The position numbers and the translations under genes were made by a program. DNA of 64,000 nt from contig NZ_ASXG01000172.1 of the NCBI RefSeq assembly GCF_000411975.1, positions 1 to 64,000 on the forward strand, read 5' to 3'. Source of the stretch: Amycolatopsis orientalis DSM 43388 (GTDB taxonomy: Bacteria; Actinomycetota; Actinomycetes; Mycobacteriales; Pseudonocardiaceae). A model generated the notes under the pieces. That model was not told the DNA's origin. It did not search any database and saw only the letters and a program-made list of their open reading frames with translations. This document shows positions 9,201-15,726 of the stretch, piece by piece (the first letter of the stretch is position 1; each line of letters opens with the position of its first letter).

Positions 9201-9368
9201 GACTGCCCCGCCGTACGTCGCCAGGTATTTCTCGAACTCTTTGCCCTCGTCGCCGGTCGTGTCCGGGTGGTCGAACTCCCAGGCGCGGACCAAGTCGGCT
9301 TTCTGATCCGCGGGCACGGCCGGGTCGTCGAGCAGCTTCTTGACGTCTGCCCACGTCTTGTCCGACAT
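6225..9368 (-). CDS. large WXG-domain protein with Gly-, Asp/Lys- and His/Pro-rich regions
   Basis: Protein of 1047 residues. Residues 1-385 look folded and mostly helical, with a WTG turn at 210-212 inside a WXG100-like helical hairpin and four Cys (CC at 319-320). Residues ~387-570 are Gly/Ser-rich. A short Ala/Lys/Gln/Glu helix (~585-615) follows, then an Asp/Lys/Gly-rich repeat region ('GKPGDDKGHDGK' type). Next is a compact region beginning 'VLKVKQGDKTFEM', then a His/Pro/Gly-rich stretch, and a C-terminus with five Asp in a row. There is no signal peptide. The overall look fits a T7SS-exported surface or matrix protein. The start ATG shares its A with the stop of the upstream WXG/EspC-like gene (TGATG). 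Function unknown. Confidence 0.85.
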   Translation of the reverse strand: MSDKTWADVKKLLDDPAVPADQKADLVRAWEFDHPDTTGDEGKEFEKYLATYGGAVQTGAFPGTGPSLDEAFDAAKTKGQQNSYNQDEKQKAVDKGKEDLGKKQPPVPGEGNDAGATGTKTSDEIFDTAAPALRVFETFGGLLEKIPDDCKGNTRKLDLDKDIRGPFDEQRGISFEGFVNDAMHFKHGSETVKSTLSDTGTELGTLFQTWTGAGADAASDRYNENIQKKAAKLGDDLSHASEVTLHTAKTLFDLCKGKADQVIALYRDQVGKADYTMAQKVIAVANGEHGSIDDLAQIAGWMDYNFGTNLVDSLNDQGCCNDDEIQSHGKDLAKQWIMNQFNPDMWDVIYQGFEKACKDAKDLVDKAYDALDKEMGKLKNKFEGAADGGAGGAGGAGAAGGGPGGGGQGPGGGGPGGGGQGGGQGSGGQGGYGGGQGGYGDGPGSGQGAGGGYGGGAGGGTGGGSGSDLPQGDHSGSAGGFGGGVGGGSGSGGGSGSGSGGGGAKVPELDVPADSPGGGPLGGGSGGGTGGGPVDGPPIQTDSGGGSGSGGPGAGGSSGGQDSGQSEEEARQKAEEAAKQKAQAEAKQKAEAAMESLKKDAQGSHGGGPLGGPGGGEPGSTGDGKGPDGKGPDDKGSGDDKVSGDKVPGDKGGGGPVDGPPIKTDPADGGPGGEDGKPGEDKDHDGKPDDGKPGDDKGHDGKGHDGKPDEDGRDVLKVKQGDKTFEMSEPDHDGKMDIKIGEGAGPVKDFKIDWSDDKSAHDGADGPGDEVHHPGPDGKIHLRDGDTKITAERPDGPDGPTVVTVDDGKGNPTTYTLGEEDKPVDHGPEASGDSTGRHHAGDGPGHHGGDHKGPDGNGHGGASPGSHPVPPAGGPGPEMSHTGDPFGGHSAHQVHPAGEGPGPETSHGGGHHAGEPAQPHHGVPSGAPGHPIQGGPGPEISHTGTPSASLPGGPVVGVDNTPVSGTHSGGFSAPAADHSSQPGQSGGAGMPGMGAMGGGHGGGGGGETERRSAYRVEGAVFDNLGEPAGRLTGSLDDDDDAPIIRTR

Positions 9369-9697
9369 CAGAGCACCCCGCCGCGGTTGCCGGTGTCGGT
9401 GATCGTGCCGGCCTGGTTGTCTTCGTTCGTGCCGTAGGCCGATCCGGCGGTGCTGATGTTCGTGCCGAACGATTCGAGGGCCTTGCTGTAGCCGGAGAGC
9501 GCGCCCCACAGCTGCTTGGTTCCCTCGAGGTACTTGTCGGCGTGCGCCTGGTGCGCCCGGCCGAACTTCTCCTTGGTCAGCTCGGAATTCTCCAGGTCCG
9601 GATTGTCGTCCAGAAGTTTCTCCGCCAGGTCGCCGATCTTCTTCGCCGCCGTCGACAACGCCTCGGTTGTGGCGGTGTACCCGCCCCCACCGCTCAT
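9368..9697 (-). CDS. EspC/WXG100-like small helical protein
   Basis: Protein of 109 residues, predicted as a two-helix hairpin. The layout ('FGRAHQAHADKYLEGTKQLW' helix, then 'LESFGTNISTAGSAYGTNED') resembles EspC/DUF2580 and WXG100 T7SS substrates. A YxxxE sequence (YGTNE, about 88-92) matches the YxxxD/E export signal position near the end of the second helix. ATG at 9697 has GAGGAG upstream and begins one base after the ACP stop; its own stop overlaps the next start. Family placement is by architecture only and needs a profile search. Confidence 0.8.
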   Translation of the reverse strand: MSGGGGYTATTEALSTAAKKIGDLAEKLLDDNPDLENSELTKEKFGRAHQAHADKYLEGTKQLWGALSGYSKALESFGTNISTAGSAYGTNEDNQAGTITDTGNRGGVL

Positions 9698-9698
9698 T

Positions 9699-9956
9699 TC
9701 AGTGCTTCTCCTCAGCTCGGCAAGCTGTCCGGGCCTCCGCGAGCACGGCCGCCACGGATTCCACGTCGGTGAACCGATCGAGCTCGTCCAGATCGATCGA
9801 CACGTCGTAGTAGATCTCCAGCGCGGCGAGAAGCCGGATCCGGCCCTTCGAGTCGATGCCGAGCTCCTCCAGCGGAGCGTCGGGCACGACGAGGGCCGGG
9901 TCGAGCCGGAAGGTGTCGCTGACGACCTTCGTGACCTCGGCGCAGTGATCACCCAC
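9699..9956 (-). CDS. acyl carrier protein
   Basis: Stand-alone carrier protein of 85 residues. The motif 'ELGIDSKGRIRLL' places the phosphopantetheine-accepting Ser at residue 36, with the following four-helix ACP pattern. I chose GTG at 9956 because it overlaps the FAAL stop (bases 9949-9956) and gives a normal ACP length; a longer upstream reading is the FAAL gene's own DNA. Next to a fatty-acyl-AMP ligase it is the obvious acceptor of the activated acyl chain. No polyketide or peptide synthetase follows; instead the next gene is an EspC/WXG-like protein. Confidence 0.9.
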   Translation of the reverse strand: MGDHCAEVTKVVSDTFRLDPALVVPDAPLEELGIDSKGRIRLLAALEIYYDVSIDLDELDRFTDVESVAAVLAEARTACRAEEKH

Positions 9957-11583
9957 GGACGCCACCGTAACGCGCCTTGGCGGCCGACCGGGCGACCTTT
10001 CCGCTGGAAGTGCGCGGAAGTCCGCCAGAAGGGACCAGGTGTACCGCACGGAGCGTGAGATCGTGTTCTCGCGACACCGCTCGCAGCACCGCCCGCGTCA
10101 CGTCCTTGACCTCGGCTTCCGCGTCGCGAGCCCATTCCGCGACCACCATCGCGCCCTCGCCCTGGTCGTCGGCGACGCCGAACGCGGCGACCCGGTCGCG
10201 GCGGATCGCCGGATGCGCCTCGCCCGCCGCCGCCTCGAGGTCCTGCGGGTGGAAGTTGCGGCCGTCCACGACGATCAGGTCCTTGAGCCTGCCGGTGACG
10301 TACAGGTCGCCGCGGTGGAATACCCCGAGGTCGCCGGTGCGCAACCAGCCGCCGAGTCCGTCGATGACTCCGCTGAACGCGCCCGCGTCGCCGCGGCCCC
10401 AGTAGCCGGACGCGACATTCGGGCCGTGCACCCAGATCTCGCCGACCTCGCCCTCGGGCTGCTCGTGTCCGTCGCGGACGATCCGGACGAGCTGCCCGAC
10501 CGGCCGTCCCACCGACATGACCGGCTGGCCGTCCGGCGTTTCGACGGCGCGGCCTTGAGCCAGGGCTTCCCGGTCGAGCATCGCGCCGCGCGGGCCTTCC
10601 GCTCCGGCGCTCGCGACGTACACCGTGGCCTCGGCCAGTCCGTACGACGGCCGATGCGCCTCCCGGCGGAATCCGTACGGGCCGAACACTTCGTGGAACC
10701 GCTCGACCGTGCGCGGCCGGACCGGCTCGGCGCCGTTGAGCGCGATCCGGACGTCCGAGAGGTCGAGGTCGTCTTCCGGACCGACGTCGGCGGCGAGGTC
10801 GTAGGCGAAATTGGGGGCCGCGGTGAAGACCGCCGGATAGTCCGACAGCTGACGCAACCACCGCCGCGGCCGGTGCACGAACTCCGCCGGGGACATGAAC
10901 ACCGACCGGCCGCCGACGTAAACCGGCAGGCACAGCAACTGAATCAGGCCCATGTCGTGGAAGAACGGGATCCAGCCGGCGCAGGTCGTCCGCTCGTCCG
11001 AGGCGTAGGCCTGGCTGGCCTGCCAGCAGGCCGCGACGATCGCCCGGTGCGGGATCACCGCGCCCGCGGGTTCGCGCGTCGACCCCGACGTGTATTGCAG
11101 GTACGCCGGGCTTTCCGGATCCACGCGGACCGGATCGATGCCTGGCCCGGTCAGTTCGTCGACCACCACGAGGGCACCGGGATCGCCGAACTCGCGCACC
11201 TTCCCCGCGACCGCCGAGGACGTCGCCCACACTCGCGCGCCGGAATCGGCGAGGACTCCGGAGAGCCGGTCCGCCTGCGCGCGATTGCCGGGCAGCATCA
11301 GCGGAACGGCGACCATCCCGGCGGCGAGCGCACCGAAAAACGCCAGCGGATAAGCGAGTTCCTGTCCAATGAGGATCGCGACGCGCTCGCCCGGTTCGGC
11401 GATCCGACGCAATTCTCCAGCCACGGCACGGACTTTGGCGGCGAATTCCGCCCAGCCCCACGTGTGTTCGACGCCGCGTTGGTGGTCTTGCTGGGTGAAC
11501 AACGGCCGCTCGTCGTCGGCGCGGGCGAACAGCCGGTCGACGATCGAGACGCGCAGGACCTCGGCAGGCACCGTACGGGACAC
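9949..11583 (-). CDS. fatty-acyl-AMP ligase (FAAL), FadD-like
   Basis: ANL-superfamily adenylating enzyme of 544 residues that activates a fatty acid as acyl-AMP for transfer to a carrier protein. Motifs: P-loop 'YTSGSTREPAG' (164-174), 'WIPFFHDMGLI' (204-214), 'ALNGAEPV' (281-288), 'SYGLAEATVY' (313-322), 'RTGDLG' (415-420) and the C-terminal lysine in 'TSSGKVARS'. The GAEPV and HDMGLI signatures are FAAL hallmarks, as opposed to acyl-CoA ligases. GTG start at 11583, 16 bases after the NAD(P)-binding gene. It overlaps the ACP gene by 8 bases, so the two are very probably a functional pair. Confidence 0.93.
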   Translation of the reverse strand: MSRTVPAEVLRVSIVDRLFARADDERPLFTQQDHQRGVEHTWGWAEFAAKVRAVAGELRRIAEPGERVAILIGQELAYPLAFFGALAAGMVAVPLMLPGNRAQADRLSGVLADSGARVWATSSAVAGKVREFGDPGALVVVDELTGPGIDPVRVDPESPAYLQYTSGSTREPAGAVIPHRAIVAACWQASQAYASDERTTCAGWIPFFHDMGLIQLLCLPVYVGGRSVFMSPAEFVHRPRRWLRQLSDYPAVFTAAPNFAYDLAADVGPEDDLDLSDVRIALNGAEPVRPRTVERFHEVFGPYGFRREAHRPSYGLAEATVYVASAGAEGPRGAMLDREALAQGRAVETPDGQPVMSVGRPVGQLVRIVRDGHEQPEGEVGEIWVHGPNVASGYWGRGDAGAFSGVIDGLGGWLRTGDLGVFHRGDLYVTGRLKDLIVVDGRNFHPQDLEAAAGEAHPAIRRDRVAAFGVADDQGEGAMVVAEWARDAEAEVKDVTRAVLRAVSREHDLTLRAVHLVPSGGLPRTSSGKVARSAAKARYGGVRG

Positions 11584-11599
11584 CCCGCGAAGCTACCCG

Positions 11600-12226
11600 C
11601 TACGACGAGACCGCGACCACCCGGCCGAAAATCCGCCGATCGTCCAAGTGGTCCACCACGTAGGCGGCCAGGTCGGCCCGAGCCGTGCGCGGGCCGAGAC
11701 GCTCGGCGGAGCCGACGGAAACGCGGGCGCGGCCCGTGCCCGGCCGGTCGGTCAATCCGCTCGGCCGCACCGCGGTCCACGCGAGCCCGGTGCGAGCCAG
11801 CAACTCCTCCATCCGCACCATGTCCGCGTACGGATGCCGCAGCACCCAGCGCAGGATCCGGCTGGCCGCCCGCGTGCCCAGCCCGGCGTCCCGCGGCGTC
11901 GCCAGACCGGCGGAGGAGATCACCACCAGCCGTGCGCCGGGCGGCAACACCGAGACGATGCTGGCGGTCCCGGCGGAATAGACAGTGGTGGGGCGGCGGC
12001 CGGTCGAGCCAAGCGCGGAGACCACTACCTCATGCCCGGCGAGCGCCCCGCGCAGCGACTCCGGATCCAGCGCATCGGCGGAACGGCGGATGAGCCGGGG
12101 ATGTTCGAGGCCGAGGTTTCCCGGCTCGCGGGCGATGGCGGTCACCTCGTGCCCGGCGGCCAACGCGCGTTCGACGACGAGCCGCCCGGTGCGCCCGGTC
12201 GCGGCGACGACAGCGAGCGAAGACAT
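11600..12226 (-). CDS. NAD(P)-binding, NmrA/atypical SDR-like protein
   Basis: Rossmann-fold protein of 208 residues beginning 'LAVVAATGRTGRLVVERALA', an atypical SDR glycine motif (ATGRTG). It lacks a clear YxxxK active site, as in NAD(P)H-binding PF13460/NmrA-like proteins that may act as redox sensors or reductases. A paralogue with the same layout ('RME..L....W..VRP..LTD.P') is at 60848-61480. It lies 28 bases downstream of the SnoaL-like gene, so both are probably controlled by the divergent MarR. The FAAL gene begins only 16 bases after its stop, so a longer operon is possible. Confidence 0.88.
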   Translation of the reverse strand: MSSLAVVAATGRTGRLVVERALAAGHEVTAIAREPGNLGLEHPRLIRRSADALDPESLRGALAGHEVVVSALGSTGRRPTTVYSAGTASIVSVLPPGARLVVISSAGLATPRDAGLGTRAASRILRWVLRHPYADMVRMEELLARTGLAWTAVRPSGLTDRPGTGRARVSVGSAERLGPRTARADLAAYVVDHLDDRRIFGRVVAVSS

Positions 12227-12254
12227 GACAACTCCTGGTGCGGTCCCGGCCGGG

Positions 12255-12698
12255 TCAGGCGGCCGGCTTGCTCGCCGGCTGGAACTTGAAAGACACCGCC
12301 TCCATCAACGGCTTGCGCTTCGTGTTCTGGAAGGCCGCGACCTTCCACCCGGCCTCCGTGCGGACCAGACTGTAGGTCTGGACCTTGTTCAGCTCAGCGG
12401 CCTTCGAGACCTTGCCGGTCGCGCCCCTGGTGACGACGACCGCCGCATCGGGTCCCAGATGGCGAATGCTCAGCACCTCGTGGAACAACCGCGTGCCCTT
12501 GAGAAAGCTGTCGAAGAGCGCTTGGTGCGCCCGGCCGATTTCGTCCGCGCCCTGGTAGAGCGTGCCGACATAGGTGAGGTAGGTGGCGTCGGCCGTGAAC
12601 TCCGCGCCGTACGCGGCGCCATCCGCGCTGTCCCACGCGGCGACCAGCCGATCCAGCACGGCGGTGATCGCGGCGACGTCGGTGTCCAGTGCGTTCAT
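12255..12698 (-). CDS. SnoaL-like / SgcJ-type NTF2-fold protein
   Basis: Protein of 147 residues with an NTF2-like cone fold of the SgcJ/EcaC/SnoaL-like group. It has an N-terminal helix 'AAITAVLDRLVAAWDSADGAAY', then 'FTADATYLTYVGTLYQGADEI', with C-terminal strands. Members include small cyclases, isomerases and proteins of unknown activity; no reaction can be assigned. ATG at 12698 has GGGGAGA upstream. It is divergent from the MarR gene at 12787, with an inverted repeat between them, and is followed by the NAD(P)-binding gene. Confidence 0.85.
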   Translation of the reverse strand: MNALDTDVAAITAVLDRLVAAWDSADGAAYGAEFTADATYLTYVGTLYQGADEIGRAHQALFDSFLKGTRLFHEVLSIRHLGPDAAVVVTRGATGKVSKAAELNKVQTYSLVRTEAGWKVAAFQNTKRKPLMEAVSFKFQPASKPAA

Positions 12699-12719
12699 GA
12701 TGTCTCCCCATGGTATCTT

Positions 12720-12744
12720 CTTCAGAGAAGTAACTGCTCTGAAG
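12720..12744. promoter_or_regulatory. MarR-type operator, 8-9-8 inverted repeat
   Basis: CTTCAGAG (12720-12727) and CTCTGAAG (12737-12744) are perfect inverted arms with a nine-base spacer. They lie in the 88-bp gap between the SnoaL-like gene and the divergent MarR gene. The neighbouring bases 12747-12765 carry a second, weaker CTTC/GAAG symmetry. Control of both genes by the MarR is inference from position. Confidence 0.6.
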
Positions 12745-12786
12745 ACTTCTCTTCGTTGAGGAAGAGATTATGGGAGGGGAGGCGGG

Positions 12787-13230
12787 ATGTCAACAGCCGA
12801 GGATCCGTCGGCGGTCTACCGGCGTTACTTGAGCGCGGTGCTGCTGCACGCCCAAGCCAGCGCGCGAGCTGTCGGGCTCGGCGCTACCGACCTGTACGCG
12901 CTGAACATCCTGGAACTGCACGGCGCGATGACCCCGAGCGAGCTGGGCCGCATGGCCGGCCTGACCACCGGCCCGACCACCCGCCTGGTCGACCGCCTCG
13001 AAGAGGGCGGCTACGTCCGCCGCGCCCCGGACCCCGGCGACCGGCGCAAGGTCGTCGTCCGGCCGCTTCGCCAGCCCGAAGGACTCGACAAGGCGCTCGC
13101 CCCCGCGCGCGCCAGCATCGGCGAGCTCTTGCGCGGCTACCGGCCGGAAGAGGTGGCGGTCCTGTTCGACTACTTCGCCCGGGCCGCCGACGCCTACCAG
13201 CACGCGACGGAGCAACTCGCCGAATCTTGA
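12787..13230 (+). CDS. MarR-family transcriptional regulator
   Basis: Winged-helix dimer regulator of 147 residues. HTH is around 'MTPSELGRMAGLTTGPTTRLVDRLEE' and the wing around 'GYVRRAPDPGDRRKV', which is the MarR D-x-R-x-R signature. The ATG at 12787 directly follows GGGAGGCGGG. It is divergent from the SnoaL-like/NAD(P)-binding pair and has a likely operator between them. The ligand is unknown. Confidence 0.92.
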   Translation: MSTAEDPSAVYRRYLSAVLLHAQASARAVGLGATDLYALNILELHGAMTPSELGRMAGLTTGPTTRLVDRLEEGGYVRRAPDPGDRRKVVVRPLRQPEGLDKALAPARASIGELLRGYRPEEVAVLFDYFARAADAYQHATEQLAES

Positions 13231-13261
13231 CTCTCCGCGCGGCACCGGGCCAAGGCAGCCG

Positions 13262-14467
13262 TTACGGGCGCGGCTTCACCCGGCTGGCCCGGGCCGTCAG
13301 GAAACGCTGCTCCGCGATACTGGCCGTCGCCTTGGCGGCCAGCCGGTAATTTTCGTAGGCACCAGGCAGATCACCGGCCTTCTCCAGCAAATGCGCCCGC
13401 ACCGACAGCAACCGGTGGTGCCGCGCCATCCGTTCCTCACTGTCTAATGTGGACAGCAGGGAGAGTCCGGCCCGCGGCCCCTCGGTTTCGGCGAGCGCGA
13501 TCGCCCGGTTCAACGTGACCACCGGGTTGGGCGCGATCCGTTCCAGGATCAGGTAAAGCGCGTGCACCTGCCGCCAGTTGGTCTCCTCCGCGGTCGCCGC
13601 GTCGGCGTGCGTCGCGGCGATGGCCGCCTGCAGCTGATACGGACCCAGCTCCGGGCCGCCCAGCGAAGCTTTCGCCAGCTCAATGCCCTCGTCGAGCATC
13701 GCGCGGTCCCACGTCGAACGGTCCTGATCCGCCAGTGGCACCAGATCGCCGGACGGCGTCGTGCGAGCGGTTCGGCGAGCGTGGGTCAACAGCATCAACG
13801 CGAGCAGACCGGTCACCTCGCTGTCGTCCGGCAGTCGCGCGTGCACCATCCTGGCCAGGCGAATCGCCTCGTACGCCAGGTCGGCGCGGTGCAGATCGCT
13901 GCCGGACGACGCGGTGTAGCCCTCGTTGAAAATCAGGTACAGCACCTGCAGCACGACATTCAGCCGCTCCGGTCCCACCGAGCCTGGGAACGAACTGCCC
14001 GCCGCCTTGATCCGCTGCTTGGCCCGGCTGATCCGGGCCGCCATCGTGGCATCCGGGACCAAAAACGCGCGGGCGATCTCCGCCGTCGTCAGCCCGCCTA
14101 CCGCGCGCAGAGTCAATGCGGTCTGCGACGCCGGAGTCAGCGCCGGATGGCAGCAGAGGAACAGCAGGAGCAGGGTGTCGTCGGTGTCCGGCACCTCCGG
14201 CGCTGCTTCGGTGGCGTTCGCCAACTCCCGCTCGCGGCGCGCCTGGTCGCTGCGCAACTGGTCGACGTAACGCCGGGACGCGACCGTCGCCAGCCAGGCG
14301 CGCGGATTGTCCGGCACGCCTTCGACCGGCCACTGCTGAGAAGCCGCGAGGACAGCTTCCTGCACCGCGTCCTCGCAGCCCTCGAACTGGCCGTACCGGC
14401 GCACCAGCACGCCAAGAACCTGCGGCACGAGTTCGCGCAGCAGGTCCTCGACGGAGGGAGAAGTCAC
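13262..14467 (-). CDS. ECF42-group RNA polymerase sigma factor
   Basis: Sigma factor of 401 residues. Region 2 spans about 10-80 ('GQFEGCEDAVQEAVLAA' through 'RAWLATVASRRYVDQLR') and region 4 about 110-165 ('LRAVGGLTTAEIARAFLV'). A ~220-residue C-terminal TPR-like extension ends it. This extension, and overlap with an upstream DGPF/YCII gene (14464-14467, ATGA), are hallmarks of the ECF42 group, which uses the extension instead of an anti-sigma factor. The annotated name SigJ/RpoE-like is also common for these proteins. The target regulon cannot be read here. Confidence 0.93.
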   Translation of the reverse strand: MTSPSVEDLLRELVPQVLGVLVRRYGQFEGCEDAVQEAVLAASQQWPVEGVPDNPRAWLATVASRRYVDQLRSDQARRERELANATEAAPEVPDTDDTLLLLFLCCHPALTPASQTALTLRAVGGLTTAEIARAFLVPDATMAARISRAKQRIKAAGSSFPGSVGPERLNVVLQVLYLIFNEGYTASSGSDLHRADLAYEAIRLARMVHARLPDDSEVTGLLALMLLTHARRTARTTPSGDLVPLADQDRSTWDRAMLDEGIELAKASLGGPELGPYQLQAAIAATHADAATAEETNWRQVHALYLILERIAPNPVVTLNRAIALAETEGPRAGLSLLSTLDSEERMARHHRLLSVRAHLLEKAGDLPGAYENYRLAAKATASIAEQRFLTARASRVKPRP

Positions 14468-14835
14468 GCGTCCAACTGTCCTTCCGAGAACATCACCTGG
14501 CGCACCTCGACGCCAAGCCCGTCGATCGCGGCGTCCGGCACCTGCGCGGCCAGCTCGATCGCGCGCTCCTTGCTCTCGACGTCGAGCAGGTAGTAGCCGC
14601 CGAGAAACTCCTTGGACTCGAGGAACGGCCCGTCGGTCACCACCGGCTGCCCACCCCGCACCGACACGACCACGGCCTGCGACGGATCGGCGAGCGCCTG
14701 GGCCGCGATCAGCTCACCGGACTTCTTCGTCAACTCCATGAACGCGGTGACGCCGTCGCCGAGGGCGTCCCGTTCCTCGTCGGTCAGCGCGTCGAGAACG
14801 GACTGGTTGATGTGCAGGCTGATCAGGAACTTCAT
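14464..14835 (-). CDS. DGPF/YCII-domain protein, ECF42 partner
   Basis: Protein of 123 residues with the YCII-related fold. It carries the diagnostic 'DGPFLESKEFLGGYYLLD' stretch (about 68-85). DGPF proteins are encoded next to ECF42 sigma factors in many bacteria and are usual members of the regulon, with unknown biochemical role. I chose the ATG at 14835, which begins 'MKFLISLHINQ' and is preceded by GAGGAGCAAG. The longer reading lacks homology-like sequence. Translationally coupled to the sigma factor gene. Confidence 0.92.
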   Translation of the reverse strand: MKFLISLHINQSVLDALTDEERDALGDGVTAFMELTKKSGELIAAQALADPSQAVVVSVRGGQPVVTDGPFLESKEFLGGYYLLDVESKERAIELAAQVPDAAIDGLGVEVRQVMFSEGQLDA

Positions 14836-14911
14836 CGTCTTGCTCCTCGTGGTTTCGGGGTCTTTCGGGAAGTGGTCGGAGGCGCGGGCGGGTTCTGGAC
14901 ATGGACCTTTT

Positions 14912-14925
14912 GTGACGCGCGTCAC
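14912..14925. promoter_or_regulatory. perfect 14-bp palindrome, CRP-like core
   Basis: GTGACGCGCGTCAC is a perfect palindrome that fits GTGA-N6-TCAC, the core of CRP/FNR-family sites. It lies between the DGPF start (14835, minus) and the methyltransferase start (14944, plus). A second GTGA-N6-TCAC occurs at 39904-39917. Which protein binds it is unknown. Confidence 0.45.
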
Positions 14926-14943
14926 TCTCGATCCGGGCGCACT

Positions 14944-15720
14944 ATGAACGACATGGAGACCGACGCCTGGGCCGCGCTAGCAAGTCCGTTCGTGGAAGGC
15001 GCGTACGCGACCGTCAAGGGCCGAGTCCGTACGTACGTGCTGCATCAGCAGCTCCTCGCACACCTGCCTCCGCCGCCGGCGACGGTGCTCGACGTTGGCG
15101 GCGGGGCTGGGCATCAGTCGTTTCCCTTGGCGCGCCTGGGTTACGACGTCGTCCTGCTGGATTCGTCCGACGCGATGCTGTCGAAGGCGGTGCAGCGGCT
15201 CGCCGCGGAGTCTGCCGAGGTTCGCGAGCGAGTCCGGTTGGTGCGCAGCCGCGGCGAGGACGCCGTCGTGGCGGTCGCGGGGCAGAAGTTCGACGCGGTG
15301 TTGTGCCACGGCGTGCTGATGTATGTGGACGATCCCGTGCCGATGATCGACGCGTTGTGCGCCTGCGCGGCACCGGGCGGGATCGTCTCGGTGATGGCGC
15401 TCAACGCTGAGACGTTGGCCGTCCTTCCGGCGTTAGAAGGACGATGGAGCGACGCGCTGACGGCGTTCGACGCGAAGGGCGAGCGGGGCGTCCTCGGCGT
15501 GGACACGCGCGCCGACACCGTCGCGGGCCTGTCGCAGCTGCTCGTCGGGCAGGGAGCGGAACCGCTTGCCTGGTATGGGGTTTGGCTGTTCGCCGACTGG
15601 ATGGACCTGGACGGCGACGAGCACCGGATCGCCGAGATCGCGGAGGTCGAGCTGGAGGCCGCGCGACGAGATCCGTACCGGCGGCTCAGCCGGGTGTTCC
15701 ATCTCGTCGCGCGGGCCTGA
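14944..15720 (+). CDS. SAM-dependent methyltransferase
   Basis: Class I methyltransferase of 258 residues, possibly CmoA/SmtA-like. Motif I is 'VLDVGGGAG' (48-56), the acidic residue after strand 2 is in 'VVLLDSS' (67-73), and the post-motif 'FDAVLCHGVLMYVDDP' matches the SmtA/methyltransferase type 11 pattern. The ATG at 14944 and another at 14953 are both possible; neither has a clear ribosome site, and the transcript may begin close to the start. The substrate is unknown. Confidence 0.9.
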   Translation: MNDMETDAWAALASPFVEGAYATVKGRVRTYVLHQQLLAHLPPPPATVLDVGGGAGHQSFPLARLGYDVVLLDSSDAMLSKAVQRLAAESAEVRERVRLVRSRGEDAVVAVAGQKFDAVLCHGVLMYVDDPVPMIDALCACAAPGGIVSVMALNAETLAVLPALEGRWSDALTAFDAKGERGVLGVDTRADTVAGLSQLLVGQGAEPLAWYGVWLFADWMDLDGDEHRIAEIAEVELEAARRDPYRRLSRVFHLVARA

Positions 15721-15726
15721 ACTGTC

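Noticed and set aside
6369..9437. 1022-codon plus-strand ORF opposite the large WXG protein
   Set aside because: Val/Arg/Leu/Ala-rich antisense shadow caused by high G+C and codon bias. The minus-strand reading has recognisable domains and coupled neighbours.
11600..12226. Recent duplication with 60848-61480
   Set aside because: The two NAD(P)-binding proteins share family layout but are too divergent at residue level to be a recent duplicate.
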